Shown piece after piece: positions 9,040-16,648 of a stretch of DNA of 28,974 nt. Within the stretch, counting starts at the first letter, position 1, and each line of letters starts with the position of its first letter. This DNA comes from Pseudomonadota bacterium (lineage in GTDB: Bacteria; Pseudomonadota; Gammaproteobacteria; Pseudomonadales; Pseudomonadaceae). The DNA lies in the NCBI GenBank assembly GCA_023388335.1, contig JAEWGL010000108.1, positions 1-28,974 on the forward strand. The letters run 5' to 3'. The notes under the pieces are model-generated. The model was given only the letters and a program-made list of their open reading frames with translations, ran no database searches and was not told the DNA's origin. Made by a program: the position numbers and the translations under genes.

Positions 9040-9089
9040 GTGCTCTCTCCGATGAGTTTTTATGTGTTGGCAACTCGGAGAGGGGCTTT

Positions 9090-9105
9090 TGCAAGGGGTG
9101 TGCCG
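9090..9105 (-). promoter_or_regulatory. Candidate sigma-54 (RpoN) promoter of urtA
   Basis: Read on the minus strand, CGGCAC and TTGCA are separated by the 5 bases ACCCC. The RpoN consensus is TGGCAC-N5-TTGCA, so the GG (-24) and GC (-12) doublets and the spacing are exact, with one mismatch at the first base. It ends 50 bases before the urtA ATG. Upstream, CGCGC-CAAT-GCGCG (9117-9130) and TGCACC (9158-9163) are possible activator sites, but no full NtrC palindrome is seen. NtrC control is inference. Confidence 0.7.
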
Positions 9106-9183
9106 ACTTCAATACACGCGCCAATGCGCGGCTTTAGGGCGGGTGAGGCAAGATCCCTGCACCGTGGTGGGGTCGTGGGAGGA

Positions 9184-9214
9184 GCAGGCTGCGCCGTAGT
9201 GGTGCGCAGCCTGC
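9184..9214 (-). terminator. Hairpin after cycA, possible terminator
   Basis: GCAGGCTGCGC (9184-9194) and GCGCAGCCTGC (9204-9214) form a perfect 11-base-pair stem with a 9-base loop, starting 8 bases after the cycA stop. The downstream side on the minus strand is TCCTCCC rather than a T-run, so it is not a textbook intrinsic terminator. Confidence 0.5.
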
Positions 9215-9221
9215 GGCAGGC

Positions 9222-10637
9222 TTAGCGGGCCTGGGAGACCAGCGCCTGTTGGCGGCGGCGGCGCACCCAACGGTAGGTGACGGTCAGCAGCACGAACCAC
9301 AGCGGCGTGACGATCAGCGCCTGGCGGGTGTCGTCCTCAAGGCTCAGCAGCACCAGGATGAGGGCAAAGAATGTCAGGCAGACGTAGCACATCAAGCGCC
9401 CGCCGGGCATCTTGTAGGTCGAGGCCTGGTGCAGGGCGGCGCGTTGCTTGCGGTAGGTCAGGTACGACAGCAGAATCAGCGTCCAGACGAACATGAACAG
9501 GATCGCCGAGACGGTGGTCACCAGGGTGAAGGCTTCGACCAGGTTGGGGATCACGTAGATCAGCGCGGCGCCCAGCAGCAAGCAGGTGCAGGAGAAGTAC
9601 AGGCCATTGGCCGGCACGCTGCGCCGTGACAGCTTCTCGAAGCTTTTCGGAGCGTCGCCTTCCTGGGCCAGGCCGAAGAGCATGCGGCTGGTGGAGAATA
9701 CGCCGCTGTTGGCCGAGGAGGCCGCCGAGGTCAGCACCACGAAGTTGATCAGGCTGGCGGCGGCCGGCAGGCCGGCGAGCACGAACAGCTCGACGAACGG
9801 ACTCTTGCCGGGAACCACGTCGCGCCATGGGGTAACGGCCATGATCGCGATCAACGCCAGAACATAGAACATGATGATGCGGATCGGGATCGAGTTGATC
9901 GCCCGTGGCAGGGTGCGCTCGGGGTCCTTCGCCTCGGCGGCGGTGGTGCCCACCAGCTCGATGCCGACGAAGGCGAACACGGCGATCTGGAAGCCCGCGA
10001 AGAACCCCATCAGGCCATGGGGAAACATGCCCTCGTCATTCCACAGGTTGGCCAGGCTGGCGGTACGTCCGGCCGGCGACTCGAAGCCGCTGAGCACCAT
10101 GTACAGGCCGGTGGCGACCAGGCCGAGGATGGCGACGATCTTGATCAGGGCGAACCAGAATTCGATTTCGCCGAACATCTTCACGGTGATCAGGTTCAGC
10201 GACAGCAGCACGCCGACGCAGGCCAGCGCCGGTATCCATTGCGGCAGGTCGGGGAACCAGAACTGGGTGTAGGCGGCGATGGCGATCACGTCGGCGATGC
10301 CGGTGATGACCCAGCAGAACCAGTAGGTCCATCCGGTGAAATAACCCGCCCACGGACCCAGCAGGTCAGCGGAGAAGTCGATGAACGACTTGTAGTTCAG
10401 GTTCGACAGCAGCAGTTCACCCATGGCGCGCATGACGAAGAACAGCATGAAACCGATGATCATGTAGACGAAGATGATCGACGGGCCGGCCAGGCTGATG
10501 GTCTTGCCCGAGCCCATGAACAGGCCCGTGCCGATGGCGCCACCGATGGCGATCAGCTGGATATGGCGGTTGGTCAGGTTGCGTTGCAGGTGGTTGTCAT
10601 CTGCGGTGGGGGATGAGTTGCGGGTCATGGGCTGCAT
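9222..10637 (-). CDS. cycA: D-serine/D-alanine/glycine permease, CycA type
   Basis: This 471-residue inner-membrane transporter of the APC superfamily has about 12 TM segments. It resembles E. coli CycA along its whole length, including NLTNRHIQLIAIGGAIGTGL at the N-terminus, WYWFC-like TYWFCWVITGIADV, AFVGIELVGTTAAEAKDPE and the TSAASSANSGVFSTSRMLFG block. CycA imports D-serine, D-alanine and glycine by proton symport; the exact substrate here is inferred. Two ATG codons are possible, at 10637 and 10628; the latter has GGA about 9 bases upstream and is also plausible. It stands alone: the PepSY gene lies 202 bases upstream and the urtA promoter is downstream. Confidence 0.88.
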   Translation of the reverse strand: MQPMTRNSSPTADDNHLQRNLTNRHIQLIAIGGAIGTGLFMGSGKTISLAGPSIIFVYMIIGFMLFFVMRAMGELLLSNLNYKSFIDFSADLLGPWAGYFTGWTYWFCWVITGIADVIAIAAYTQFWFPDLPQWIPALACVGVLLSLNLITVKMFGEIEFWFALIKIVAILGLVATGLYMVLSGFESPAGRTASLANLWNDEGMFPHGLMGFFAGFQIAVFAFVGIELVGTTAAEAKDPERTLPRAINSIPIRIIMFYVLALIAIMAVTPWRDVVPGKSPFVELFVLAGLPAAASLINFVVLTSAASSANSGVFSTSRMLFGLAQEGDAPKSFEKLSRRSVPANGLYFSCTCLLLGAALIYVIPNLVEAFTLVTTVSAILFMFVWTLILLSYLTYRKQRAALHQASTYKMPGGRLMCYVCLTFFALILVLLSLEDDTRQALIVTPLWFVLLTVTYRWVRRRRQQALVSQAR

Positions 10638-10684
10638 TCCAACGAGTGTCAGTCTTCTTGTGAAAGCCGGCTAGGCTATCACGG

Positions 10685-10701
10685 GCCCCGGGCCTCGGGG
10701 C
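10685..10701. repeat. Small GC-rich inverted repeat upstream of cycA
   Basis: GCCCCG (10685-10690) and CGGGGC (10696-10701) flank 5 bases. It sits 48 bases before cycA. It could be a fold at the end of the copper operon transcript or in the cycA leader; no T-run or known operator motif is seen. Confidence 0.35.
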
Positions 10702-10745
10702 GTGACACGTCGTCTCATTGGAAACAAGCTCGTGAACACCCACAG

Positions 10746-10776
10746 CCCCTGCGGAGCGGGCTTGCCCGCGAATGGC
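10746..10776. repeat. Single REP-like element
   Basis: The stretch CTGCGGAGCGGGCTTGCCCGCGAATGG-like sequence holds the palindrome GCGGGC-TT-GCCCGC, a variant of the REP units found between urtA and urtB. It lies downstream of the copper operon, where such elements often end up at transcript 3' ends. Confidence 0.7.
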
Positions 10777-10839
10777 CAGTCCAGGCAACCACTATGCAGG
10801 GTGCGGACACGCCCGCTCCAAACAGCGGTGGCGGCAATT

Positions 10840-12204
10840 TCAGGCTCGCGCCAGTACCCGCCGGCGCACCACCAGGCTGTCCACCCCCCACATCACCAGC
10901 ATCGACGCACCCACCAGCGGAAACGCCAGCCCCAGCACCAGCATCCCCAGCGTGGCGGTCTTCCAGCGCGGCAGGTCATGACGCAGCGGTGGCACCCCAA
11001 GGCCGCCTGTCGGACGACGCTTCCACCACATCACCAGGCCACTGACCGACCCGAGCAGGATCATCAGGCACACCAGCAGGATGATGACCTGGTTGAGCGG
11101 CCCGAACAGCTTGCCTTCATGCAGCATCACCCCCAGTTCGGTGGCGCGCGCGACCGGGCTGTAATCCTGCCAGCGCACGTCGGCCAGCACCTTGCCGGTG
11201 TACTGGTCGACATGCAGGGTGGCATCGTTGCGCGGGTCGTCGGCGAACACCGCGACGGTGAACACGCCTTCGGCAGTGGTCGGCAAGGTGATGCTGTAGC
11301 CGGGCTCGACCTGGCGCTCGGTGGCCAGCGTCTCGACCTGCTGCAGGCTGACCTGCGGCGCCGCCGGCGCGCTGGACATCATGTGGTGCCCGGCATGCTC
11401 GGCGTGGGCGCCGGATTGCGGCATGGGCGTGTTCTCCATGGCCCACGGCACGGTCTGGCGGTGCGCGCTGTTGAGCTCGCGGGCCTGCTGGTCGGACTGC
11501 GGCACGGCGTTCCACATGGCCGCCGGAAAGCGGTTCCACAGGTCGGCATACTGCTTGCCCCAGAAACCGGTCCAGGTCATGCCACTGAGCAACATCAGCA
11601 GCAACAGCGCCGAGCCCCAGAAACCGGTGACCGCGTGCAGGTCGCGCCACAGCAGGCGCCCGCGGGCGTTCAGGCGTGGCCACAGCACGCCGCTGCTGCT
11701 GCGTCCACGCGGCCACCAGAGGTAAAGACCAGAGACCACCAGAACGATGCCCCAGCCCGCGGCCAGTTCCACCAGGCGATCGCCCAGGGTGCCGACCATC
11801 AGTTCGCCGTGCAGGGCACGGGCCACCGCCTGCAGGTTGTACTGGCTGTCCTGCTCGCCCAGCACCTTGGCGCTGTAGGGGTCGACGAACACGTTCAGCT
11901 CGCGCCCGCCGTCATGCACCACGAACTGCGCGCTGCGTTCGGCGTCGAGCGGTGGCAAGTATTGGCCGACATGGCCCTTGGGGTAGGCCTGCTGCACCTG
12001 CGCCATCAAGCTGTCGGCGTCCTGGCGGTGGTGGCCGGCCTCGACCACCATCAGGTCACGGTACATAAGCGGGTCGAGCTGCGGCTTGAACAGGTAGATG
12101 ATCCCGGTCAAGGCCAGCAGGATCATGAACGGAGCGACGAACAGCCCGGCGTAGAAGTGCCAGCGCCAGGCCAGGTTGTAGAACGAAATCGGCGGTTTGC
12201 TCAT
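10840..12204 (-). CDS. PepSY-associated TM-helix protein of the copper operon
   Basis: This 454-residue inner-membrane protein has the PepSY_TM architecture. TM1 is near residues 18-38 (LFVAPFMILLALTGIIYLF), followed by a periplasmic PepSY region, TM2 near 166-182, a large periplasmic region and two more TM segments at the C-terminus. A His/Met-rich tract (MPQSGAHAEHAGHHMMSS, around 260-280) looks suited to copper binding. Relatives accompany TonB-dependent metal receptors and may act as inner-membrane reductases or in metal transfer; the activity is not established. It starts 58 bases after the oprC stop on the same strand and is probably the last gene of the copper operon. Confidence 0.85.
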   Translation of the reverse strand: MSKPPISFYNLAWRWHFYAGLFVAPFMILLALTGIIYLFKPQLDPLMYRDLMVVEAGHHRQDADSLMAQVQQAYPKGHVGQYLPPLDAERSAQFVVHDGGRELNVFVDPYSAKVLGEQDSQYNLQAVARALHGELMVGTLGDRLVELAAGWGIVLVVSGLYLWWPRGRSSSGVLWPRLNARGRLLWRDLHAVTGFWGSALLLLMLLSGMTWTGFWGKQYADLWNRFPAAMWNAVPQSDQQARELNSAHRQTVPWAMENTPMPQSGAHAEHAGHHMMSSAPAAPQVSLQQVETLATERQVEPGYSITLPTTAEGVFTVAVFADDPRNDATLHVDQYTGKVLADVRWQDYSPVARATELGVMLHEGKLFGPLNQVIILLVCLMILLGSVSGLVMWWKRRPTGGLGVPPLRHDLPRWKTATLGMLVLGLAFPLVGASMLVMWGVDSLVVRRRVLARA

Positions 12205-12262
12205 GGAGCGCTCCCGTGTAGCCAGAATAAGGCGCGGCCGCTGGCCGCGCCCGGGGGTGGGT

Positions 12263-14329
12263 TCAGAAACTCAGGTCAACCTTGGTCCACAGCGTACGTC
12301 CCGGCTCGTTGACCGCCTGCGGGTCGCTCGCCGGATAGCCGAACCCGGCGTTGCCGGCCAGGTTCAGGTGTTCCGAGTACGCTTTGTCGAACAGGTTGTC
12401 GAGCCCGGCACTGAGCTTGAGGTGCTTGGACAGCTGGTAGGCGCCGTTGAGCGAAAACACACCGAAACCCGCGCTTTTCTCGTAGTCCTTGCCCACCACG
12501 TTGCCGGCGTTTTCGGCGATGCGGTTCTGCGCTGCTACGACGCGCCACAGCACCCCGGCGCTCCAGTCGTCGCGGCTGTAGGACAAGCCCAGGCGGCTTT
12601 CCAGGGGGGGCATTTGAGGTAGCGCTTTGCCATCGCTGCTGTTCTTGCCCCAAGCGTAGGCCAGGGTCGCATCGGCTTTCCAGTTTTCCGACAACTTATA
12701 GGCTGCGCCCATTTCACCGCCCATGATCCGCGCATCGACGTGCTGCGCCCGCGAGCTGGGCATGCCCATCATGGCGTTGCGATAGTCGAAGAGGATGTAG
12801 TCGCGGATCTGCCCGACATAACCGGAGGCCCAGGCGTCCAGGCGTTCACCTTGGTATTGGATACCGACGTCGAGCTGGGTGGTCTTTTCCGGTTTGATGC
12901 CGTCGAAGGCATTGAGCGAGCCACTCGGGCCGGACGTGGGCGAGAACAGCTCCCAGTAGTCCGGGAAGCGTTGGGCATGGCCCAAGCCGATGTAGGTGGT
13001 GGCGGGCAGCGACGCCAGGTCATGCTCATAGCGCACGAAGCCGCTGGGCAGGGTATCGGCGCGGGTAGCGCCGCTGGTGGCGCTGGCCTGGCGAAAATCC
13101 TTGGCCGAGGCGCGGTCCAGGCGTGCGCCGGTGACCAGGCGGTCCTGCTCGGTACGGTGCCAGGTCAGCTCGCCGAAGACACCGTAGTTGTGAAAGTCGG
13201 CGTCCTTGGTCCAGGGCTGGGCCTTGTGCGCATCGATGCCCATGCCGCCGCGCTGGCGGTGTTCGTTGGTCTGCGCATCGAGGCCGCTGACCAGCTGCAC
13301 ATCGGCCCAGCGCCAAGTGGCCTTGATCCGTGCGCCGAGGGTCCGTCGGTCGACGTTGCTGACCATCGGCATGCCCATCATCCCGCTGCCAGAAGGCGTG
13401 CGCAGGCTGTAATTGTCCATGACGTGGTCAGCGTAGTTGTAGTAGACCTGCGCCTCGAGCTTGTCGAGGACTTCGCCCAGGTTGGATTTCTCGAAGCGCA
13501 GGCCCAGGCTTTCGCGCTTGAACTGCGAGCCGTCCATGCCGCGCCCCGCGTAGCGAGCCTCACCGTCGCCCTTGCCGGCGGTGAGTTCGAGCAAGGTGTC
13601 GGCATCCGGCGTCCAGCCAAGGGTGGCGTCGCCGTTCCATTTGTCCCAGCGCGACGGCACGCTATCGCCGTTGCCATCCTCGTAGTCGTCGGCGCGCGAC
13701 TGGTTGCCGACGAAGCGCGCATAGCCCAGGCGGTTGCCGGCGGCGGTATCCAGGACCTTGTCGAAGCGGCCGTTGGACCCAGCCAGTAAGCTGGCGTTGA
13801 CCCGGCTGCCCAGTTCGCCGAATTGCTCCGGGTCGCGTTCGAAGAGCACCGTCCCGGCCGAACCGCCCGGGCCCCAGACCACGCTTTGCGGGCCTTTGAT
13901 CACGGTCAGGCGGTCATAGGTTTCCGGCGAGATGTAGGAGGTCGGCGCGTCCATGCGGTTGGGACAGGCGCCGAGCATCACGCCGCCGTTGGTGAGGATG
14001 TTCAGGCGCGAGCCGAACATGCCACGCAGTACCGGGTCGCCGTTGGTGCCACCGGAACGGATCGCCGAGAAGCCAGGGATGGTCTTGAGGTAATCGGCGC
14101 CGTCGCTGGCCGGCACCGGCTGGCGAGGGTCCTTGGGGTTGGTGACGACGGTGAGCGGTGAGCTGGGCGCAACGGCGGTGATGACCGTGGGGCTCAGCTC
14201 GGCCAGGTCTTGAGTGTGGTCGTCGTGGCCGGCTTGCGCCGCCACGGCCGAGGGCGCGAGCAAGGTGCCGCAGAGCAGTGCGAGGGTCCCGCGCAGGGAC
14301 AGGCGCAACACAGGGGTGCAACCAGACAT
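12263..14329 (-). CDS. oprC: TonB-dependent copper receptor OprC
   Basis: This 688-residue outer-membrane receptor has a signal peptide (about 1-31), a plug domain (about 45-165) and a beta-barrel ending in WTKVDLSF, with the C-terminal Phe expected for BAM insertion. P. aeruginosa OprC binds copper through a CxxxM-HxM site (Cys143, Met147, His323, Met325). Here C122-x3-M126 and H302-x-M304 match in residues and in spacing (180 apart), so copper binding is strongly supported. Met-rich loops (MMGMPM at 317-322 and MMGMPSS further on) may add low-affinity sites. The ATG at 14329 has TTGGAA about 8 bases upstream. It lies within an operon of copper-handling proteins. Confidence 0.95.
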   Translation of the reverse strand: MSGCTPVLRLSLRGTLALLCGTLLAPSAVAAQAGHDDHTQDLAELSPTVITAVAPSSPLTVVTNPKDPRQPVPASDGADYLKTIPGFSAIRSGGTNGDPVLRGMFGSRLNILTNGGVMLGACPNRMDAPTSYISPETYDRLTVIKGPQSVVWGPGGSAGTVLFERDPEQFGELGSRVNASLLAGSNGRFDKVLDTAAGNRLGYARFVGNQSRADDYEDGNGDSVPSRWDKWNGDATLGWTPDADTLLELTAGKGDGEARYAGRGMDGSQFKRESLGLRFEKSNLGEVLDKLEAQVYYNYADHVMDNYSLRTPSGSGMMGMPMVSNVDRRTLGARIKATWRWADVQLVSGLDAQTNEHRQRGGMGIDAHKAQPWTKDADFHNYGVFGELTWHRTEQDRLVTGARLDRASAKDFRQASATSGATRADTLPSGFVRYEHDLASLPATTYIGLGHAQRFPDYWELFSPTSGPSGSLNAFDGIKPEKTTQLDVGIQYQGERLDAWASGYVGQIRDYILFDYRNAMMGMPSSRAQHVDARIMGGEMGAAYKLSENWKADATLAYAWGKNSSDGKALPQMPPLESRLGLSYSRDDWSAGVLWRVVAAQNRIAENAGNVVGKDYEKSAGFGVFSLNGAYQLSKHLKLSAGLDNLFDKAYSEHLNLAGNAGFGYPASDPQAVNEPGRTLWTKVDLSF

Positions 14330-14401
14330 AATGATTCCAATCGATCAGTCATGAAGGTGCGCCGGGGCCTTGGGCTCCCGGGCAGGCTAGTCAAGTTGTG
14401 G

Positions 14402-14827
14402 TCAGACGCTGATCGAAGCGGGCGGTGCGCGGCTGCGGGCACCGGGGAAAACCGCCTGGCGGGCGTAGCCCTGGCGGCTCTGGCACGGGAGAAGAACGGG
14501 CGCGAGGGCGGCGCTGGCACTCAGCGGGCTGAGCGTCTGCGGCAGCGCCGGGCAGTTGAACAGCAGGCTGCAGTAGCCGCACTGTTCCCAGAGCACATGC
14601 AGCTTACCGTCGTTGCCTTGGGCAGAGTGGGCGCTGTCGCCGTGGTGGTGCCCGGCGGACATGTCCATGGCCATGCTCATGCCGGCGTGGTGCGTCACCG
14701 GCATCGACTGGGAAACCAGCGGGCCGATGAAGATCATCCACATGGCGAACAGGCTCAGCCAGCCGCCACCGACGCGCCTGCGATCAGGGCGGGTAGGCCG
14801 GGCGAACCGGTTGCGCAAGGCGCTCAT
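14402..14827 (-). CDS. DUF2946 family protein, Met/His-rich
   Basis: This 141-residue protein has one N-terminal membrane segment (about 24-40, LSLFAMWMIFIGPLVSQSM). A Met/His tract (HHAGMSMAMDMSAGHHHGDS, about 47-66) and the DUF2946 cysteine motif C-x2-C (EQCGYCSLLFNC) follow. The family is uncharacterised but recurs in copper-uptake operons of Pseudomonas, and the metal-binding residues agree with a role in periplasmic copper handling. It starts 20 bases after the PCuAC gene and is followed by oprC after 72 bases. It is a distant relative of the DUF2946 gene two places upstream. Confidence 0.82.
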   Translation of the reverse strand: MSALRNRFARPTRPDRRRVGGGWLSLFAMWMIFIGPLVSQSMPVTHHAGMSMAMDMSAGHHHGDSAHSAQGNDGKLHVLWEQCGYCSLLFNCPALPQTLSPLSASAALAPVLLPCQSRQGYARQAVFPGARSRAPPASISV

Positions 14828-14847
14828 GGCGCGGGGTGCTCAGGCGG

Positions 14848-15330
14848 TCAGTGGCTGTGGCTGTGATCCTGCTCGGATTCGGGCGGCTGCTTTTGCACGG
14901 CAACTTCGACCGTGATGTCGCCGGCTTTTTCGAAGTGCAGGGTCAATGGGAAGCGCTTGCCCTCGCCGAGCAGGCTGCGGTCCTTGGGCTGCATGAGCAT
15001 CACATGGTAGGCGCTGGGGGCGAAGATCAGGTCCTTGCCAGCGGGAATTGCCACACTCTGGACCTGCTGCATCTTCATCAGGCCGGCGTCGGTCTTCACG
15101 TGCTCGTGCAACTGCGCATCGTCGGTGATCGGGCTGTCGACGCGCAGCAGGCGGTCGTCCTGCGTGCCATTGTTGTGCACGACGAAATAGGCGGCGATGT
15201 TCGGGGCGTTGGGCGGCAGTTGCAGCGACCAGGGGTGGGCGATATGCAGCTCGCCCTGGGTGTATTCATGGGCCTTGGCAAAGGCGCCGGGCAGCAGCAG
15301 GGCGGCCAGGAGCAGGGTGTGCTTGAGCAT
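14848..15330 (-). CDS. Periplasmic copper chaperone, PCuAC family
   Basis: This 160-residue protein has a signal peptide (MLKHTLLLAALLLPGAFAKA, cleavage near 20) and one PCuAC domain. PCuAC proteins bind Cu(I) through H(M)x10M...HxM ligands and pass copper to cytochrome oxidase or other acceptors. Here H75, M85/M87 and H109-x-M111 (with M113) are present, but the Met usually two residues after the first His is His77, giving H-E-H. A C-terminal HSHSH tail may add metal affinity. GGAG lies 7 bases before the ATG at 15330. It lies in the copper operon, 47 bases after a DUF2946 gene. Confidence 0.92.
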   Translation of the reverse strand: MLKHTLLLAALLLPGAFAKAHEYTQGELHIAHPWSLQLPPNAPNIAAYFVVHNNGTQDDRLLRVDSPITDDAQLHEHVKTDAGLMKMQQVQSVAIPAGKDLIFAPSAYHVMLMQPKDRSLLGEGKRFPLTLHFEKAGDITVEVAVQKQPPESEQDHSHSH

Positions 15331-15377
15331 GGCGTGTCTCCGATCTGTTCAGGTTCGCAAGGGTAGGCGCGGTGAAC

Positions 15378-15770
15378 TCAGGTCAGCGGAGAGGCACGAG
15401 GGTTGAGTGCCGGCCATTGCTGGCGCGGCGTGGGCTGGTAAGCCCCAAGCAAGGGTTCGACCCCCGTCGGGGCTGCCTGCGGGGTCGTCAGCTGCGCTAC
15501 ATGCCCAGGCAGCGCCAGCGAGGGCGCGGCGCCGGAGCAGCACCAGCAGTGTTGCATGTTGGCATGGTCGTCGCCTTGCTGGCCGAGGTCGAGCTTGCCC
15601 AAGGCCATGATTTCGGCCTTGGCCTTGCCCGCGACACTCGAACAGAAGGCCCCCCACAGCAGTTGCTCGTCCGGGCTCTTGGGGGCGGCGGACGCCAATG
15701 GCATGGCCAGCAGGTTGAACAGCACTGCCAGGCAGGCGATCAAAGCGATGGCAGGCCGATGTGGGGACAT
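15378..15770 (-). CDS. DUF2946 family protein, first gene of the copper operon
   Basis: This 130-residue protein has an N-terminal signal or anchor (about 7-28, AIALIACLAVLFNLLAMPLASA) and the family's cysteine cluster HCWCCSG at about 83-89, within a short region also holding Met and His. The function is not established. Its place at the head of the oprC/PCuAC operon and its thiols suggest copper binding or relay. The ATG at 15770 has only a weak GGAT upstream. A -10-like TATACT lies 44-49 bases upstream. Confidence 0.82.
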   Translation of the reverse strand: MSPHRPAIALIACLAVLFNLLAMPLASAAPKSPDEQLLWGAFCSSVAGKAKAEIMALGKLDLGQQGDDHANMQHCWCCSGAAPSLALPGHVAQLTTPQAAPTGVEPLLGAYQPTPRQQWPALNPRASPLT

Positions 15771-15813
15771 GGAGAGATCCGGTCAGGAATCAGTGGTGGC
15801 TATTGTAACGCGC

Positions 15814-15819
15814 AGTATA
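15814..15819 (-). promoter_or_regulatory. Candidate -10 element of the copper operon
   Basis: TATACT on the minus strand lies 44 bases before the first DUF2946 ATG and is followed by GCGCG. No clear -35 hexamer sits at 17 bases, as often in activator-dependent promoters. Upstream, GGCAT and ATGCC (within 15871-15887) form a small imperfect dyad that could be an operator. I do not recognise a CueR, CopR or Fur box with confidence. Confidence 0.35.
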
Positions 15820-15928
15820 GGAAAAAATGGCAGGGGTGCGGTGAAGTGCCGCAACCGAGGCGTGTTCATGGGCATTCCTTATATGCCTGGACATCGTTAT
15901 ACCCTGTGGTGAAAACGTGCAGTGGACC

Positions 15929-16648
15929 TTAAGGCCCAAGCGCAGCCAGCAATGCCTCAACGGCCATGAATTCCCTGTCGACCGTCGGCAACTCGGGGCG
16001 CTTGAGCACCAGCACTGGCATGCCACGCTCACGCGCCACCTCCAGCTTCGGCTCGGTGGCGACGCTGCCGCTGTTCTTGCTGACCAGCACATCGATCTGC
16101 CGGCGTTCGAACAGCTCACGCTCATCCTCCAGGCGGAACGGCCCACGGGCACCGATGACTTCGCAGCGCTGGTTACCCGGGCAAGCTTCCAAGGCGCGCA
16201 GGGTCCAGAACTGCTCGGCAGGGATCTCGTCGAGATGCTGCAGGGGTTCACGGCCCAAGGTGAACAGCGGGTGGCGGAAGGGCCGCAAGGCGTCGACCAC
16301 CCCGTCCCAATCCTCGACCTCACGCCAGTCATCGCCCGGCTGGGCCTGCCATGCCGGCCGTCGCAAGCCCCAGCAAGGGATGCTGGCCGCTTGGGCGGCT
16401 TGGGCGGCGTTGCGGCTGATCTGCGCGGCATAGGGGTGGGTAGCGTCGATCAATAGGCCGATGCCCGCTTCGCGCAGGAAGGTCGCCAGCCCTTCTGCAC
16501 CGCCATAGCCGCCGACCCTCACCTGGCACGCCAGGTCCTGGGGCACACGGCCGATACCGGCCAGGCTATAGACATGCTCCGGGCCAAGCCTGCGGGCCAC
16601 GGCCAGGGCTTCGCTGACGCCGCCGAGCAGCAGGATGCGCCCGTTCAA
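15929..16648 (-). CDS. cobK: Precorrin-6A reductase CobK
   Basis: This 239-residue protein would reduce the macrocycle of precorrin-6A with NADPH in cobalamin synthesis. The N-terminus GRILLLGGVSEALAVARRL is the Rossmann dinucleotide-binding loop, and LIDATHPYAAQISRNA is the family's conserved DATHPYA motif; VSKNSG and LEVARERGMPVLVL lie near the C-terminus. The start is taken as TTG at 16648, overlapping the cbiD TGA (TTGA), since no ATG or GTG gives the family-length protein. The frame stays open further upstream but has no similarity there. It is the last gene of the cobL-cbiD-cobK run. Confidence 0.92.
   Translation of the reverse strand: MNGRILLLGGVSEALAVARRLGPEHVYSLAGIGRVPQDLACQVRVGGYGGAEGLATFLREAGIGLLIDATHPYAAQISRNAAQAAQAASIPCWGLRRPAWQAQPGDDWREVEDWDGVVDALRPFRHPLFTLGREPLQHLDEIPAEQFWTLRALEACPGNQRCEVIGARGPFRLEDERELFERRQIDVLVSKNSGSVATEPKLEVARERGMPVLVLKRPELPTVDREFMAVEALLAALGP

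Noticed and set aside
9158..9170. An NtrC binding site (TGCACC then GTGGTGG)
   Set aside because: The half-sites are only 2 bases apart instead of about 5 and the second lacks the terminal GCA, so it is not a convincing site.
15771..15928. A Fur or CueR box upstream of the copper operon
   Set aside because: Only a small GGCAT/ATGCC dyad is visible; it matches neither consensus.
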